DNA of 64,000 nt, taken from NCBI RefSeq assembly GCF_021458635.1, contig NZ_JAIRDQ010000011.1, forward strand, positions 186,001 to 250,000. The letters are read 5' to 3'. Numbering within the stretch: the stretch's first letter is position 1; every line of letters starts with the position of its first letter. The DNA comes from Bradyrhizobium monzae (GTDB taxonomy: Bacteria > Pseudomonadota > Alphaproteobacteria > Rhizobiales > Xanthobacteraceae). The position numbers and the translations under genes were made by a program. The notes beneath the pieces were generated by a model. The model saw only the letters and a list, made by a program, of their open reading frames with translations, had not been told where the DNA came from and did no database searches. This document shows positions 1 through 7,653 of this stretch, piece after piece.

Positions 1-1
1 A

Positions 2-586
2 CTGCTTGCCTCCGCCGCGCTGTCGCTCGGCGCCTCGATCCTGCCGGCTTCGGCGGATTCCATTCCCGGCCTGCGCGGCCACGATCACACCGGCATCACC
101 GTGCCGGACGTGAAGGCGGCGACCGCCTTCTTCACCGACGTGCTCGGCTGCTCGCATGCGATGTCGTTCGGGCCTTTCATGGACGACAAGGGCACGTTCA
201 TGCAGGACGCCGTCAATGTGAACCCGCGCGCCGTCATTGACGAGATCAGCATGGTCCGCTGCGGCCATGGCTCCAACATCGAGCTGTTCCAGTATCAGTC
301 GCCCGACCAAACCAAGACGCTGCCGAAGAACAGCGACATCGGCGGCCACCACATCGCGCTCTATGTCGACGACATCGCAAAGGCCGCCGAGTATCTGCGG
401 TCGAAGAACGTCAAGACCATGCAGGGCCCGATCCCGGTGAACGAAGGGCCGGCGGCCGGTCAATCCATCCTTTATTTCCTGACACCGTGGGGAATGCAGA
501 TGGAGCTGATCAGCTATCCCAAGGGCATGGCGTATGAGAAGAGCGCCAAGACCGTGCTGTGGTCGACGACCGAGCCAGCGAAGTAA
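2..586 (+). CDS. Secreted VOC (glyoxalase-like) family protein, 5' end missing
   Basis: The reading frame is open from the left edge, so the start lies outside the window. The first visible residues are a hydrophobic stretch ending in a PASA-like cleavage site, which suggests an exported protein. It is followed by a vicinal-oxygen-chelate fold: a first beta strand with HDHTGITVPDV, then HHIALYVDD, then MQMELISYP. These give the usual His/His/Glu metal-ligand pattern of the family. The substrate cannot be told from sequence. A GTG at 101 would remove the signal peptide and first ligand, so it is unlikely to be the real start. Confidence 0.85.
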   Translation: MLASAALSLGASILPASADSIPGLRGHDHTGITVPDVKAATAFFTDVLGCSHAMSFGPFMDDKGTFMQDAVNVNPRAVIDEISMVRCGHGSNIELFQYQSPDQTKTLPKNSDIGGHHIALYVDDIAKAAEYLRSKNVKTMQGPIPVNEGPAAGQSILYFLTPWGMQMELISYPKGMAYEKSAKTVLWSTTEPAK

Positions 587-591
587 AGCTT

Positions 592-774
592 GTCATCGGC
601 GAATTCGCCGCGCGGGTTTTTCAACTGTCCGGCGCGCATGGGCCGGAGAGCAACATTGCGGGCCTGATCCCGACCGCGATGCTGAGCTCGATGTTCGGCC
701 GCATGATGCCTGGTGCGCTGGAGCGATTGAAAGAGGAGGCGCCGCGCGCGGACCGCAGGCCGAACGGGCATTGA
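592..774 (+). pseudogene. Relic of a protein-coding gene, 3' part only
   Basis: The frame starting just after the VOC stop reads VIGEFAARVFQLSGAHGPES and continues protein-like to a TGA at 774. About four fifths of its third positions are G or C by my count, as in real genes here. It has no start codon with a ribosome-binding site; the only upstream start, a GTG at 559, lies inside the VOC gene. I take it as the C-terminal remnant of a lost gene. The family is not recognised. A short real gene is possible. Confidence 0.35.
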
Positions 775-819
775 GCGCTGCTGATTTGCTTGAACAGCCT
801 GAAAATTGCTAATAAAGGC

Positions 820-851
820 GAACGGGCTGGAAGATACCTTCCAGCCCGTTC
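820..851. terminator. Perfect 14-bp hairpin in a convergent gap
   Basis: GAACGGGCTGGAAG (820-833) and its exact reverse complement (838-851) flank a 4-nt ATAC loop. There is no T-run on the plus strand. On the minus strand the hairpin is followed by GCCTTTATTAG, which is mildly T-rich. It lies between the convergent VOC and caspase genes and probably terminates transcription from one or both sides. Confidence 0.6.
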
Positions 852-867
852 CATGCGTGCTGATACC

Positions 868-897
868 CGGAGCCAATGATGCCCTTCGATTTGATCC
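868..897 (+). repeat. Echo of the amidohydrolase start region
   Basis: This 30-nt stretch matches the ribosome-binding site and first codons of the amidohydrolase at 2367-2396 at 26 of 30 positions. It includes CGGAG, the ATG and the codons for MPFDLI. Similarity fades after a 2-nt indel in the next dozen bases. It carries no open gene and looks like a duplicated or left-behind gene start about 1.5 kb from its partner, with the caspase gene in between. Confidence 0.55.
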
Positions 898-990
898 CGA
901 GCGGGGCGGGGATCCTCGATATGCTCCGTCTTCAGGTTGGAGCATGTCGGTCGGTCAATTCAGTTCGCCATGAAAAGTGGCGTAGACGCC

Positions 991-2199
991 TCAGGCTTTT
1001 CCACCTTCATTGTACTTCGAAATAGCAACAATGGCATCGGCGCGTTTACCGAACTTAATGTCCATGGCCATCTTCGTTGCGTAATCTTCCCAACCGCTCA
1101 CTTGCCAGCTGCCGATGAGCGCTTGATCTTGGAGATCATTCAGGAATAGCGCGAGTCGGTTCAGTCCGACCAATCCTGGTCTCCGCAGGTGAAATCTGCC
1201 GAGGAATGCGCCGGTTAGCTCGATCGATTCGGCCCTGGTCGCTGGCGGTGCCATTGCTTGCTCCGGAGAGGGGGGATTCGAGAGAGCAATCTCGTTCGAT
1301 ACGTTGGCCGCGGCAGGTGTTGGCTCGGATTCAGAGATCGGTTCTGGCTCGGAGATTTGGGCCGGTGGCGGCAAGTTCGATTCTGTGACAGAAATTTTCT
1401 GTTCCTCGGCTTCCTCCGTTCGGCGGCGTGCCAATTGTCGCGGGGCTTTATTTACCTTACGCCGCGGCGGCGCTTTCGATGGTCCTTGCGGGAGTGGCGA
1501 GAAGCAAAACCGTTCCTGTAACGATGACTGATCCCATGGTTCCTGCTTGTAGTTCGTTGCCCTTAGAACGTCGTTCCTGACGTTGATCATCATGTCGCTA
1601 ACAGAGACGTTCGGCGATTCCAGATGGGTAACGAGAGCCGTCGTAAAGGGGCTGTTATGCCCTTCGCCGTCGCTCGCAACGTTGTCCGGCGCGGTCGCGA
1701 ACGCGATAAATGAGCCTCGCTTGACCCTCACTTCCGCCAAGCCTGCCCGAATTTCGAAACCGCTTCGGTTTCGGGAGGTGCCTGCTTGAAGCAATGACCG
1801 GGAAAACGGATTGTCTCGGCAAGCATCGAGAAAGATCAGACTCGTTCTTGCGCGATTTGAAGAAACAGAGAGCAATTCATCCAGGGAAAAGGCCCGCCGC
1901 CTTAGGTGGGTTTCTAGCCGAATGTCGGCGTCGATCGGGATGAGATAGTTGTGACCGTTCACCTGGAGTCCATGCCCCGCGTAGTAAATCAATGCGGTGT
2001 CGTCTGGTTGGACCGAACCTTCAAATTCTCCAAGCTTGTCCTCCATCGAGTCTCGATCGAGATTCAGGCCGATCAGTATGTTAAATTCGAGTTTTCGGAG
2101 AACGGCTGCGATGGCCAGGGCGTCGTTTACTGGATTCCGCAGCGGCGTGGATTGAGCGTACTTCGAATTGCCAATGACCAAACCAATGCGATTGGGCAT
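991..2199 (-). CDS. Caspase-like (peptidase C14, orthocaspase) protein
   Basis: The N-terminal 240 residues form a caspase p20-like domain. It opens with NRIGLVIGNSKY, has the catalytic His in YYAGHG (about residue 76) and the catalytic Cys in IFLDACRDNP (about residue 127). A Pro/Glu-rich linker and a C-terminal segment of about 80 residues (TGAFLGRFHLRRPG onward) follow; I cannot assign the latter. I chose the ATG at 2199; a TTG at 2226 would add nine residues. No signal peptide is seen. Base composition looks more AT-rich than the flanks, consistent with transfer. Members of this family cleave after basic residues and are linked to stress or cell-death responses, but no partner gene is adjacent. 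Confidence 0.9.
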   Translation of the reverse strand: MPNRIGLVIGNSKYAQSTPLRNPVNDALAIAAVLRKLEFNILIGLNLDRDSMEDKLGEFEGSVQPDDTALIYYAGHGLQVNGHNYLIPIDADIRLETHLRRRAFSLDELLSVSSNRARTSLIFLDACRDNPFSRSLLQAGTSRNRSGFEIRAGLAEVRVKRGSFIAFATAPDNVASDGEGHNSPFTTALVTHLESPNVSVSDMMINVRNDVLRATNYKQEPWDQSSLQERFCFSPLPQGPSKAPPRRKVNKAPRQLARRRTEEAEEQKISVTESNLPPPAQISEPEPISESEPTPAAANVSNEIALSNPPSPEQAMAPPATRAESIELTGAFLGRFHLRRPGLVGLNRLALFLNDLQDQALIGSWQVSGWEDYATKMAMDIKFGKRADAIVAISKYNEGGKA

Positions 2200-2377
2200 G
2201 AACGTTCTCAAGGGCTGCAACGGCAATCCAGCAACTTATACTAGAGTTCCTTCTTAGCAAACAGGGGCGATGGTGGGGACAAATCGCCTCGTTCACCGAC
2301 GCGGGTCTTTGGAGCGGCGCAAAAATTGCTACAGTTGATAGCTTGGTCGAAATTCCGACCGACCTTCGGAGACGATA

Positions 2378-3517
2378 ATGCCTTTCGATTTGATCCTGCG
2401 GGGCGGACGGGTCGTCGACCCCTCGCAGAAGCTCGATGCCGTGACGGATGTCGCATTTTCGGGTGGCAAGGTCGCCGCCGTCGGCAGCGGGCTCAAGGCG
2501 GATCCAGGAACAGACGTGCGTGATGTCTCGCAGTTCATCGTGACGCCGGGCCTGATAGATCTCCACACCCACGTCTATTGGGGCGGCACCTCGCTCGGCA
2601 TCGACGCCGAGGAATTCTGCCGCGCCTCCGGCGTCACCACCTCGGTCGACACCGGCAGCGCCGGCCCCGGCAATTTCGCGGGCTTTCGCAAGCATGTGAT
2701 CGAGCCGAGCCAGGTCCGCATCCTCGCTTATCTCCACGTCTCCCACGCCGGCATTTTCGGCTTCTCGCACCGGATCATGGTCGGCGAGAGCGAGGAATTG
2801 CGGCTGATGAATCCGATCGACGCGACCAAGGTCGCGGATGCCAACCGCGACCTCATCGTCGGCATCAAGGTGCGCGTGGGCCTGCACTCCTCGGGCACCT
2901 CGGGGACCGTGCCGCTCGACATCGCGCTCCAGGTCGCCGACGAGGTCGGCATGCCCCTGATGGCGCATATCGATCATCCGCCCCCGACCTATGAAGAGGT
3001 GCTCGCCCGCCTGCGCCCCGGCGACGTGCTGACCCACGCGTTCCGGCCGTTCCCGAACACGCCTGCGACCGCGCAGGGCACGGTGAAGAAGGCGGTGCTG
3101 GACGCGCGCGAGCGCGGCGTGCTGTTCGACATCGGGCACGGCAAGGGCTCGTTCGCCTTCAAGACCGCCCGCGCGATGCTCGCCAACGGCTTCTATCCGG
3201 ACACCATTTCGTCCGACATCCACATGCTGTGCATCGACGGCCCGGCCTTCGACCAGGTGACGACCATGTCGAAATTTCTCTGCATGGGCATGTCACTGTC
3301 GGACGTGATCGCGGCGTCGACGGAGAACGCCGCAATGGCGCTGCGGCGACCCGAGCTCGGCAGCCTCAAGCCCGGAAGCGTCGGTGACGCCACGCTGATC
3401 TCGGTGAAACAAGGCCAGTTCGACTACGAGGACGTCGTCGGCGAACACCTGATCGGCGATCGCAAGATCGTCTCCGAAGGCGTCGTCATCGGCGGCCGCT
3501 GGTGGCACCCGAATTGA
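2378..3517 (+). CDS. Amidohydrolase/deacetylase family metallohydrolase
   Basis: A 379-residue protein of the dihydroorotase/D-aminoacylase-like amidohydrolase superfamily. The N-terminal beta sandwich (LILRGGRVVDPSQ) is followed by the metal motif GLIDLHTH with His63 and His65. A Lys in LIVGIKVRVG could be the carboxylated bridging ligand. Further ligands are likely in MAHIDHP, FDIGHGKG and SSDIHM. It should hydrolyse an amide or cyclic amide in the cytoplasm; the substrate is unknown. The start ATG has CGGAG upstream. It is monocistronic: the next gene begins 297 bases later and has its own operator. Confidence 0.88.
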   Translation: MPFDLILRGGRVVDPSQKLDAVTDVAFSGGKVAAVGSGLKADPGTDVRDVSQFIVTPGLIDLHTHVYWGGTSLGIDAEEFCRASGVTTSVDTGSAGPGNFAGFRKHVIEPSQVRILAYLHVSHAGIFGFSHRIMVGESEELRLMNPIDATKVADANRDLIVGIKVRVGLHSSGTSGTVPLDIALQVADEVGMPLMAHIDHPPPTYEEVLARLRPGDVLTHAFRPFPNTPATAQGTVKKAVLDARERGVLFDIGHGKGSFAFKTARAMLANGFYPDTISSDIHMLCIDGPAFDQVTTMSKFLCMGMSLSDVIAASTENAAMALRRPELGSLKPGSVGDATLISVKQGQFDYEDVVGEHLIGDRKIVSEGVVIGGRWWHPN

Positions 3518-3755
3518 TCTTGGCGCGCACCCCGGCTTCATCATTCGGCCGTTAGAAGGCTCGACCGGGCAACGCTGAAGCGGAGCCGAGCCACATCCGA
3601 TCAATATTCCAGTCTGGCACGGCATCGCGTCACCGCCCTCGATAGGTGGCGCTTACGGACGGATTTGCGTGGCCGTGAGTGTGCCTCGCGGCCGGCCGGT
3701 CAGATGTGTCGCGCCAATTCTTTGAACACGCTCGCCTAAAAATTATCCTTTGTGC

Positions 3756-3778
3756 AATAATGCATATCATGCAAATTT
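3756..3778. promoter_or_regulatory. Operator of the XRE-cupin regulon, copy 1
   Basis: Left half AATAATGCAT, spacer ATC, right half ATGCAAATTT. It matches the perfect palindrome at 5798-5820 at 18 of 23 positions, including the whole right half. It lies 36 nt before the solute-binding protein gene, where it would overlap the promoter. The rest of the gap from 3518 to 3755 shows no gene or clear structure. Confidence 0.65.
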
Positions 3779-3814
3779 GTCAAAACGAGATAGTTTCAGG
3801 AAAGGGGCCAATCC

Positions 3815-5032
3815 ATGTTCGGAGCAAATGCCATTCTCGCCGGAGCCTTCGGAGGACTGTCGCTGGTTCTGTCGGTCCTCTCGGCGTTCGCCGGAACAAA
3901 CATATCCGACGACGCCGTCAAGATCGGCATTTTGAACGACCAATCGGGACCTTACGCCGATCTCTCCGGGCAGGGGTCAGTGGCGGCGGCACAAATGGCG
4001 ATCGACGAGTTCGGCGGAACGGTCCTGGGCAAGAAGATCGAGTTGCTGTCCGCCGACCACCAGAACAAGGCGGACATCGGGCTGACAAAAGCACGCGAGT
4101 GGTTCGATCGGGCCGGCGTCGATGTGGTTGCCGATTTTTCCAATTCGTCCGTGGGCTTCGCGGTTCAGTCGTTGGCCAAGGAGCGCAACAAGGTGACCCT
4201 GATTGCAGCGGCCTCCTCGGACTTCACCGGCAAGGTCTGCTCGGCGACCTCCGCGCAATGGGTCTACACCAGCTATTCGAACGGGTACGGGTTGGCGAAG
4301 GCGCTCGTCAAATCGGGCTACAGCAGCTGGTTCCTGGTGACCGTGGACTATGCCTTCGGACAGGCTTTCGCTGCGGATATCCGCAAGGCCGTCGCTGAGG
4401 GCAGAGGCCAGGTTCTGGGCGAAGTCCGCCATCCGCTCAACACGTCTGATATGAGTTCCTACCTGCTCCAGGCGCAATCATCGAAGGCAAAAGTGATTGC
4501 GTTGGCGAGTGCCGGGGCGGATATGGCGACCGGCATCAAGCAAGCTGCCGAGTTCGGCATTACCGACCAGTCGCTTGTCGCGCCGATCGTCTTCATCACC
4601 GATGTTCATTCGCTCGGCCTGGCGGCGGCCAAGGGTCTGAAATTCGTGACAGCGTTCTACTGGGACCGCGACGAGGAGACGCGAGTGTGGTCCAGGAAGT
4701 TCTTCGCCAAGCGGAATGCTATGCCGACCATGACACAAGCCGGGGTGTATTCGGCCGTGCGGCATTATCTGCGAGCCGTGGAGGCCGCGCAGACGGACGA
4801 AGGGCAGGCCGTGATGAGCAAGATGAAGGAGCTTCCCGTCAACGACATCTTCTCGCGCAACGGGAGAGTCAGGGAAGACGGGCTGATGCTTCACGACATG
4901 TATCTCGTCGAGGTCAAGCAGCCCTCGGAATCCAAGGCGCCGTGGGACTACTACAAGATTCTGGCGACAATCCCCGCGGACCAGGCGTTCCCAGGTCTGG
5001 AGCAGAGCGAGTGCCCGCTGGTGCGAAAGTAG
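3815..5032 (+). CDS. Branched-chain-amino-acid-type ABC transporter substrate-binding protein
   Basis: A 405-residue periplasmic binding protein of the LivK type. It has an N-terminal signal peptide ending near SAFAG. The mature start VKIGILNDQSGPYADLSGQG is the hallmark of this family, and VVADFSNSSVGFAVQSLAKE continues lobe I. No permease or ATPase genes accompany it, so it either borrows a transporter or serves as a sensor. The ATG at 3815 is preceded by a GGAAAGGGG stretch. The operator shared with the downstream regulator and reductase suggests co-regulation. The ligand is unknown, but such proteins bind amino acids, amides or aromatic acids. Confidence 0.9.
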   Translation: MFGANAILAGAFGGLSLVLSVLSAFAGTNISDDAVKIGILNDQSGPYADLSGQGSVAAAQMAIDEFGGTVLGKKIELLSADHQNKADIGLTKAREWFDRAGVDVVADFSNSSVGFAVQSLAKERNKVTLIAAASSDFTGKVCSATSAQWVYTSYSNGYGLAKALVKSGYSSWFLVTVDYAFGQAFAADIRKAVAEGRGQVLGEVRHPLNTSDMSSYLLQAQSSKAKVIALASAGADMATGIKQAAEFGITDQSLVAPIVFITDVHSLGLAAAKGLKFVTAFYWDRDEETRVWSRKFFAKRNAMPTMTQAGVYSAVRHYLRAVEAAQTDEGQAVMSKMKELPVNDIFSRNGRVREDGLMLHDMYLVEVKQPSESKAPWDYYKILATIPADQAFPGLEQSECPLVRK

Positions 5033-5077
5033 GGGAGCCGCGACTGGCTGTGGCCGAAGCCCGGTAAGCGCCTCTCC

Positions 5078-5100
5078 GATCTTGCATGTCCGGCAAATTG
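5078..5100. promoter_or_regulatory. Operator of the XRE-cupin regulon, copy 2 (autoregulation)
   Basis: The stretch GATCTTGCATG-TCCG-GCAAATTG matches the palindrome at 5798-5820 at 16 of 23 positions, with both core halves TTGCAT and GCAAATT kept at the same spacing. It lies 42 nt before the regulator gene, as expected for autoregulation. It is the weakest of the three copies. Confidence 0.45.
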
Positions 5101-5114
5101 CCTCTAGAGCCAAC

Positions 5115-5128
5115 TTGAAACGTTTCAA
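5115..5128. promoter_or_regulatory. Perfect 14-bp palindrome of LacI-family operator type
   Basis: TTGAAACGTTTCAA is fully self-complementary and contains TGAAACGTTTCA, the classic form of operators bound by LacI/PurR-family repressors. It sits 14 nt before the XRE-cupin start. No LacI-family gene is in the window, so the binding protein would be encoded elsewhere. Confidence 0.45.
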
Positions 5129-5142
5129 AGGTCGGGGAGCGG

Positions 5143-5757
5143 GTGTTGGACCAGGCGCGATTTGTCGCGCGTCAGCTCGGACTTCGGATCCGGGCGGCGC
5201 GCCAACTTCGTAAACTCACATTGCAGCAATTGGGGGCCGACACCAACCTGTCGGCCGCCTATCTCTCCCGAATCGAAAGAGGAGAGACTGCGACGTCCAT
5301 CGCAAGTCTCATCTCGATCGCCACCCGCCTGAATATTCCTCTGCGGGACCTCTTCGAGGATACCAACGAAGCCTATGTTCCGAAGCACTACTCAGTGTCG
5401 AGGAAGAAGGACCGCGCTGATTCCGAGCAGATGTCGGCCAACGGCTACGAGTACCACTGGCTCTCGGGCGATTTGACCGAGCCCAAGCTCAATGCTTTCC
5501 TGCTTGAATTTCCCGTCACGTCGGAGATCGACGTCAAGCTGCTCTCGCACGAGGGCGAAGAGGTCCTCTATATCCTCGAGGGCCGCATCGAATTCCAGAT
5601 CGGATCCGACCGGCTGACGCTGGACGCAGGCGATTGCGTTCATCTGCTCGGCGACAAGCCCCACATGGGCCGGAATGTCGGCAAGAAGCCGGCCAAGATG
5701 CTCATGGTCGTGACGCCGTCCGACGTCATCGACATGACCCCCGGCAAATCCTCCTAA
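5143..5757 (+). CDS. XRE-family regulator with C-terminal cupin domain
   Basis: A 204-residue one-component regulator. Residues 8-65 are a helix-turn-helix (LGLRIRAARQLRKLTLQQLG through AYLSRIERGETATSIASLI). Residues 110-195 are a cupin_2 barrel (LLSHEGEEVLYILEGRIEFQ, then GDCVHLLGDKPHMGRN) that would bind a small ligand. The start is GTG with GGGGAGCG just upstream; a TTG three bases on is an alternative. Genes on both sides carry a palindrome that also occurs in its own leader, so it very likely controls this small regulon and itself. Relatives often sense amino acids or their breakdown products. Confidence 0.9.
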   Translation: MLDQARFVARQLGLRIRAARQLRKLTLQQLGADTNLSAAYLSRIERGETATSIASLISIATRLNIPLRDLFEDTNEAYVPKHYSVSRKKDRADSEQMSANGYEYHWLSGDLTEPKLNAFLLEFPVTSEIDVKLLSHEGEEVLYILEGRIEFQIGSDRLTLDAGDCVHLLGDKPHMGRNVGKKPAKMLMVVTPSDVIDMTPGKSS

Positions 5758-5797
5758 ATTGATTGCTCATTCCCGGGGCGCAAATTGCCTTGAGAAT

Positions 5798-5820
5798 AAA
5801 TTTGCATGTTATGCAAATTT
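5798..5820. promoter_or_regulatory. Operator of the XRE-cupin regulon, copy 3 (perfect palindrome)
   Basis: Left half AAATTTGCAT, spacer GTT, right half ATGCAAATTT: a perfect 10-bp inverted repeat. It lies 60 nt before the reductase start at 5881. It is AT-rich in a GC-rich genome, and the two other copies share its core. Confidence 0.7.
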
Positions 5821-5880
5821 GTGGATATTGCATTGTTGCGGCAAGCGCAGTTTTCCCGGCTGCGACAAGGAGCAGGCTTC

Positions 5881-6981
5881 ATGCAAGATTTCGTTCAAAT
5901 GTCGCTGGAGGACGTCCACGGCTCCGCCAAGGCGGCCCTGGTTTCGCAGGGCTTCAACGAAATCCACGCCCAGGCGATCGCGAACACCGTCACCGCAGCG
6001 GAGCGGGACGAGTGTCGTCACCACGGCTTGTTCAGGTTGCCGTTCTACATGAATGGCCTGCTGTCGGGGCAGGCTTCCGGAGAGGCAGAACCTACGCTCG
6101 TCGAACTGATGCCGAGCGTGATCAAGGTCGATGCAAAATACGGCTTCTCTCCGCTCGCTCTCGAACGTGGCGACCAGCCGCTGGCTGACAGGGCGAAGAA
6201 GTACGGTATAGCCGCGCTCGCGGTCACGAACGCGCTCAACGTCGCTGCACTCTGGCCGGAAGTCGAACGCCTCGCCGAGCGTGGGCTGGTTGGATTCGCA
6301 TTCGTTGCGGCCAGTCCGTATGTGGCGCCCGCGGGCGGGACGAAACCGCTCTTCGGAACCAATCCGATGGCATTCGCCTGGCCCCGTCATGACAAGCCGC
6401 CTGTCGTCTTCGATCAGGCGTCGAGCGCCTCCGCAAGGGGCGAGATCCAGCTTCGCTTGCGCGACGGCAAAACCCTCCCCGATGGATGGGCCATTGGTCC
6501 CGACGGCAAGCCCACGACCGATCCCGCTCAGGCCCTTGCAGGAGCCCAATTACCCTTTGGAGGCTTCAAGGGCTCGAATATCGCCATGATGGTCGAGTTG
6601 CTGGCTGGTCCCCTGGTCGGAGACGCGCTCAGCTTCGAGGCCGGCGAACACGACAAGGCGAATACCGGTGCTCCTTGCGGTGGCGAGTTGATCATTGCCA
6701 TCGACCCGGTCCGATGTGTCGAAAATGGGGATCGTATCGCGCAGCTGAAGCACGCAGAAATGCTCTTCTCGCGGATGCTGGAGCAGGACGGGGCCCGGCT
6801 TCCCTCCGATCGTCGCTACGAGGCACGCGAACGGACCGCCAGAGAAGGCGTCAAGGTGCCCGCGTCTCTCCACGATCGAATTCAGGCCTATATCGCCGGA
6901 ACGCGTGTCGACAGGCGGAACGATTATGAGGGGGACCACCTCACGCACAGTAAGTCCCCGATGTCGCATCAGCCTGCGTAG
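5881..6981 (+). CDS. Ldh-family (malate/lactate/ureidoglycolate-type) NAD(P)-dependent oxidoreductase
   Basis: A 366-residue member of the LDH2/MDH2 family. Typical segments are AERDECRHHGLFRLPFYM near the N-terminus, GTNPMAFAWP in the middle and DPAQALAGAQLPFGGFKGSN near the cofactor site. The family reduces alpha-keto or cyclic-imino acids; Delta1-piperideine-2-carboxylate reductase and ureidoglycolate dehydrogenase are members, so the substrate is open. I chose the ATG at 5881 because AAGGAG lies 8 nt upstream. The in-frame ATG at 5806 lies inside the operator palindrome. The next gene follows after 10 nt. Confidence 0.88.
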   Translation: MQDFVQMSLEDVHGSAKAALVSQGFNEIHAQAIANTVTAAERDECRHHGLFRLPFYMNGLLSGQASGEAEPTLVELMPSVIKVDAKYGFSPLALERGDQPLADRAKKYGIAALAVTNALNVAALWPEVERLAERGLVGFAFVAASPYVAPAGGTKPLFGTNPMAFAWPRHDKPPVVFDQASSASARGEIQLRLRDGKTLPDGWAIGPDGKPTTDPAQALAGAQLPFGGFKGSNIAMMVELLAGPLVGDALSFEAGEHDKANTGAPCGGELIIAIDPVRCVENGDRIAQLKHAEMLFSRMLEQDGARLPSDRRYEARERTAREGVKVPASLHDRIQAYIAGTRVDRRNDYEGDHLTHSKSPMSHQPA

Positions 6982-6991
6982 GAGATCCGTC

Positions 6992-7648
6992 GTGACGACC
7001 ATTGTTCCTACCGAAAAGACCCGCGTGCGCAGGCGTCCCGAGCGCGCAGCTTATGACCTGAAGATTATCCATGACATCCTCGATGAGGCGCTCGTGTGTC
7101 ATATCGGGGTCGCCACTGAGAGTGGGCCGCGCGTCATCCCGACGGCGATCATCCGTGTTGGTGAGCACGTTTATGTGCACGGCAGTCCGAATAATCAGCT
7201 TTTGACGGCCCTGGCGGATGGAGCGCCGACCTGTATCACCGTCACGCTGGTCGATTCCGTCGTCGCTGGCCGATCCGGATTTGGGATGAGCATGGACTAT
7301 CGCTCCGTGATGATCTTCGGAACGGCTGAGAAGATCGAGGATCTCGGTGAAAAGGAGCGGCTGGTCGCGGCCTTCGTGGAAGACATCGTGCCCGGCCACA
7401 TCGTTCGTCCGCCGAAGAAAAAGGAGCTGGCGGCAACGATTTTCCTCCGCTTTCCCATTTCCGAGGCGTCGGCGAAGATTCGAAATCACGGCGTGGTCGA
7501 TCCTAAGGAAGACCACGCACTGGACGTCTGGGCCGGCGTCGTGCCGCTGAAGCTGGTGGCGGGCGAGCCCCGCAATTGCCCGGATCTCAAGCCGGGCATC
7601 CCCACGCCAGACTATGCGGCGCGCTACAAGAGGCCATCAGCGAAATAG
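6992..7648 (+). CDS. Pyridoxamine 5'-phosphate oxidase-like flavin-binding protein
   Basis: A 218-residue protein of the Pyridox_ox_2 (nitroimidazole-resistance NimA-like) split-barrel family. Recognisable segments are AYDLKIIHDILDEALVCHIG and PRVIPTAIIRVGEHVYVHGS near the start, and MDYRSVMIFGTAEKIED in the barrel. It probably binds FMN or heme in the cytoplasm. The start is GTG at 6992 with GGAG 7 nt upstream; longer frames reach back into the reductase gene without a ribosome-binding site. It is the last gene of the XRE-cupin cluster and ends 5 nt before the convergent acyl-CoA dehydrogenase. The reaction is unknown. Confidence 0.85.
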   Translation: MTTIVPTEKTRVRRRPERAAYDLKIIHDILDEALVCHIGVATESGPRVIPTAIIRVGEHVYVHGSPNNQLLTALADGAPTCITVTLVDSVVAGRSGFGMSMDYRSVMIFGTAEKIEDLGEKERLVAAFVEDIVPGHIVRPPKKKELAATIFLRFPISEASAKIRNHGVVDPKEDHALDVWAGVVPLKLVAGEPRNCPDLKPGIPTPDYAARYKRPSAK

Positions 7649-7653
7649 TTCGC

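Noticed and set aside
991..3517. Caspase plus amidohydrolase as a two-gene immune system
   Set aside because: They are transcribed divergently, the amidohydrolase is a typical metabolic enzyme, and no sensor, cyclase or effector gene is adjacent.
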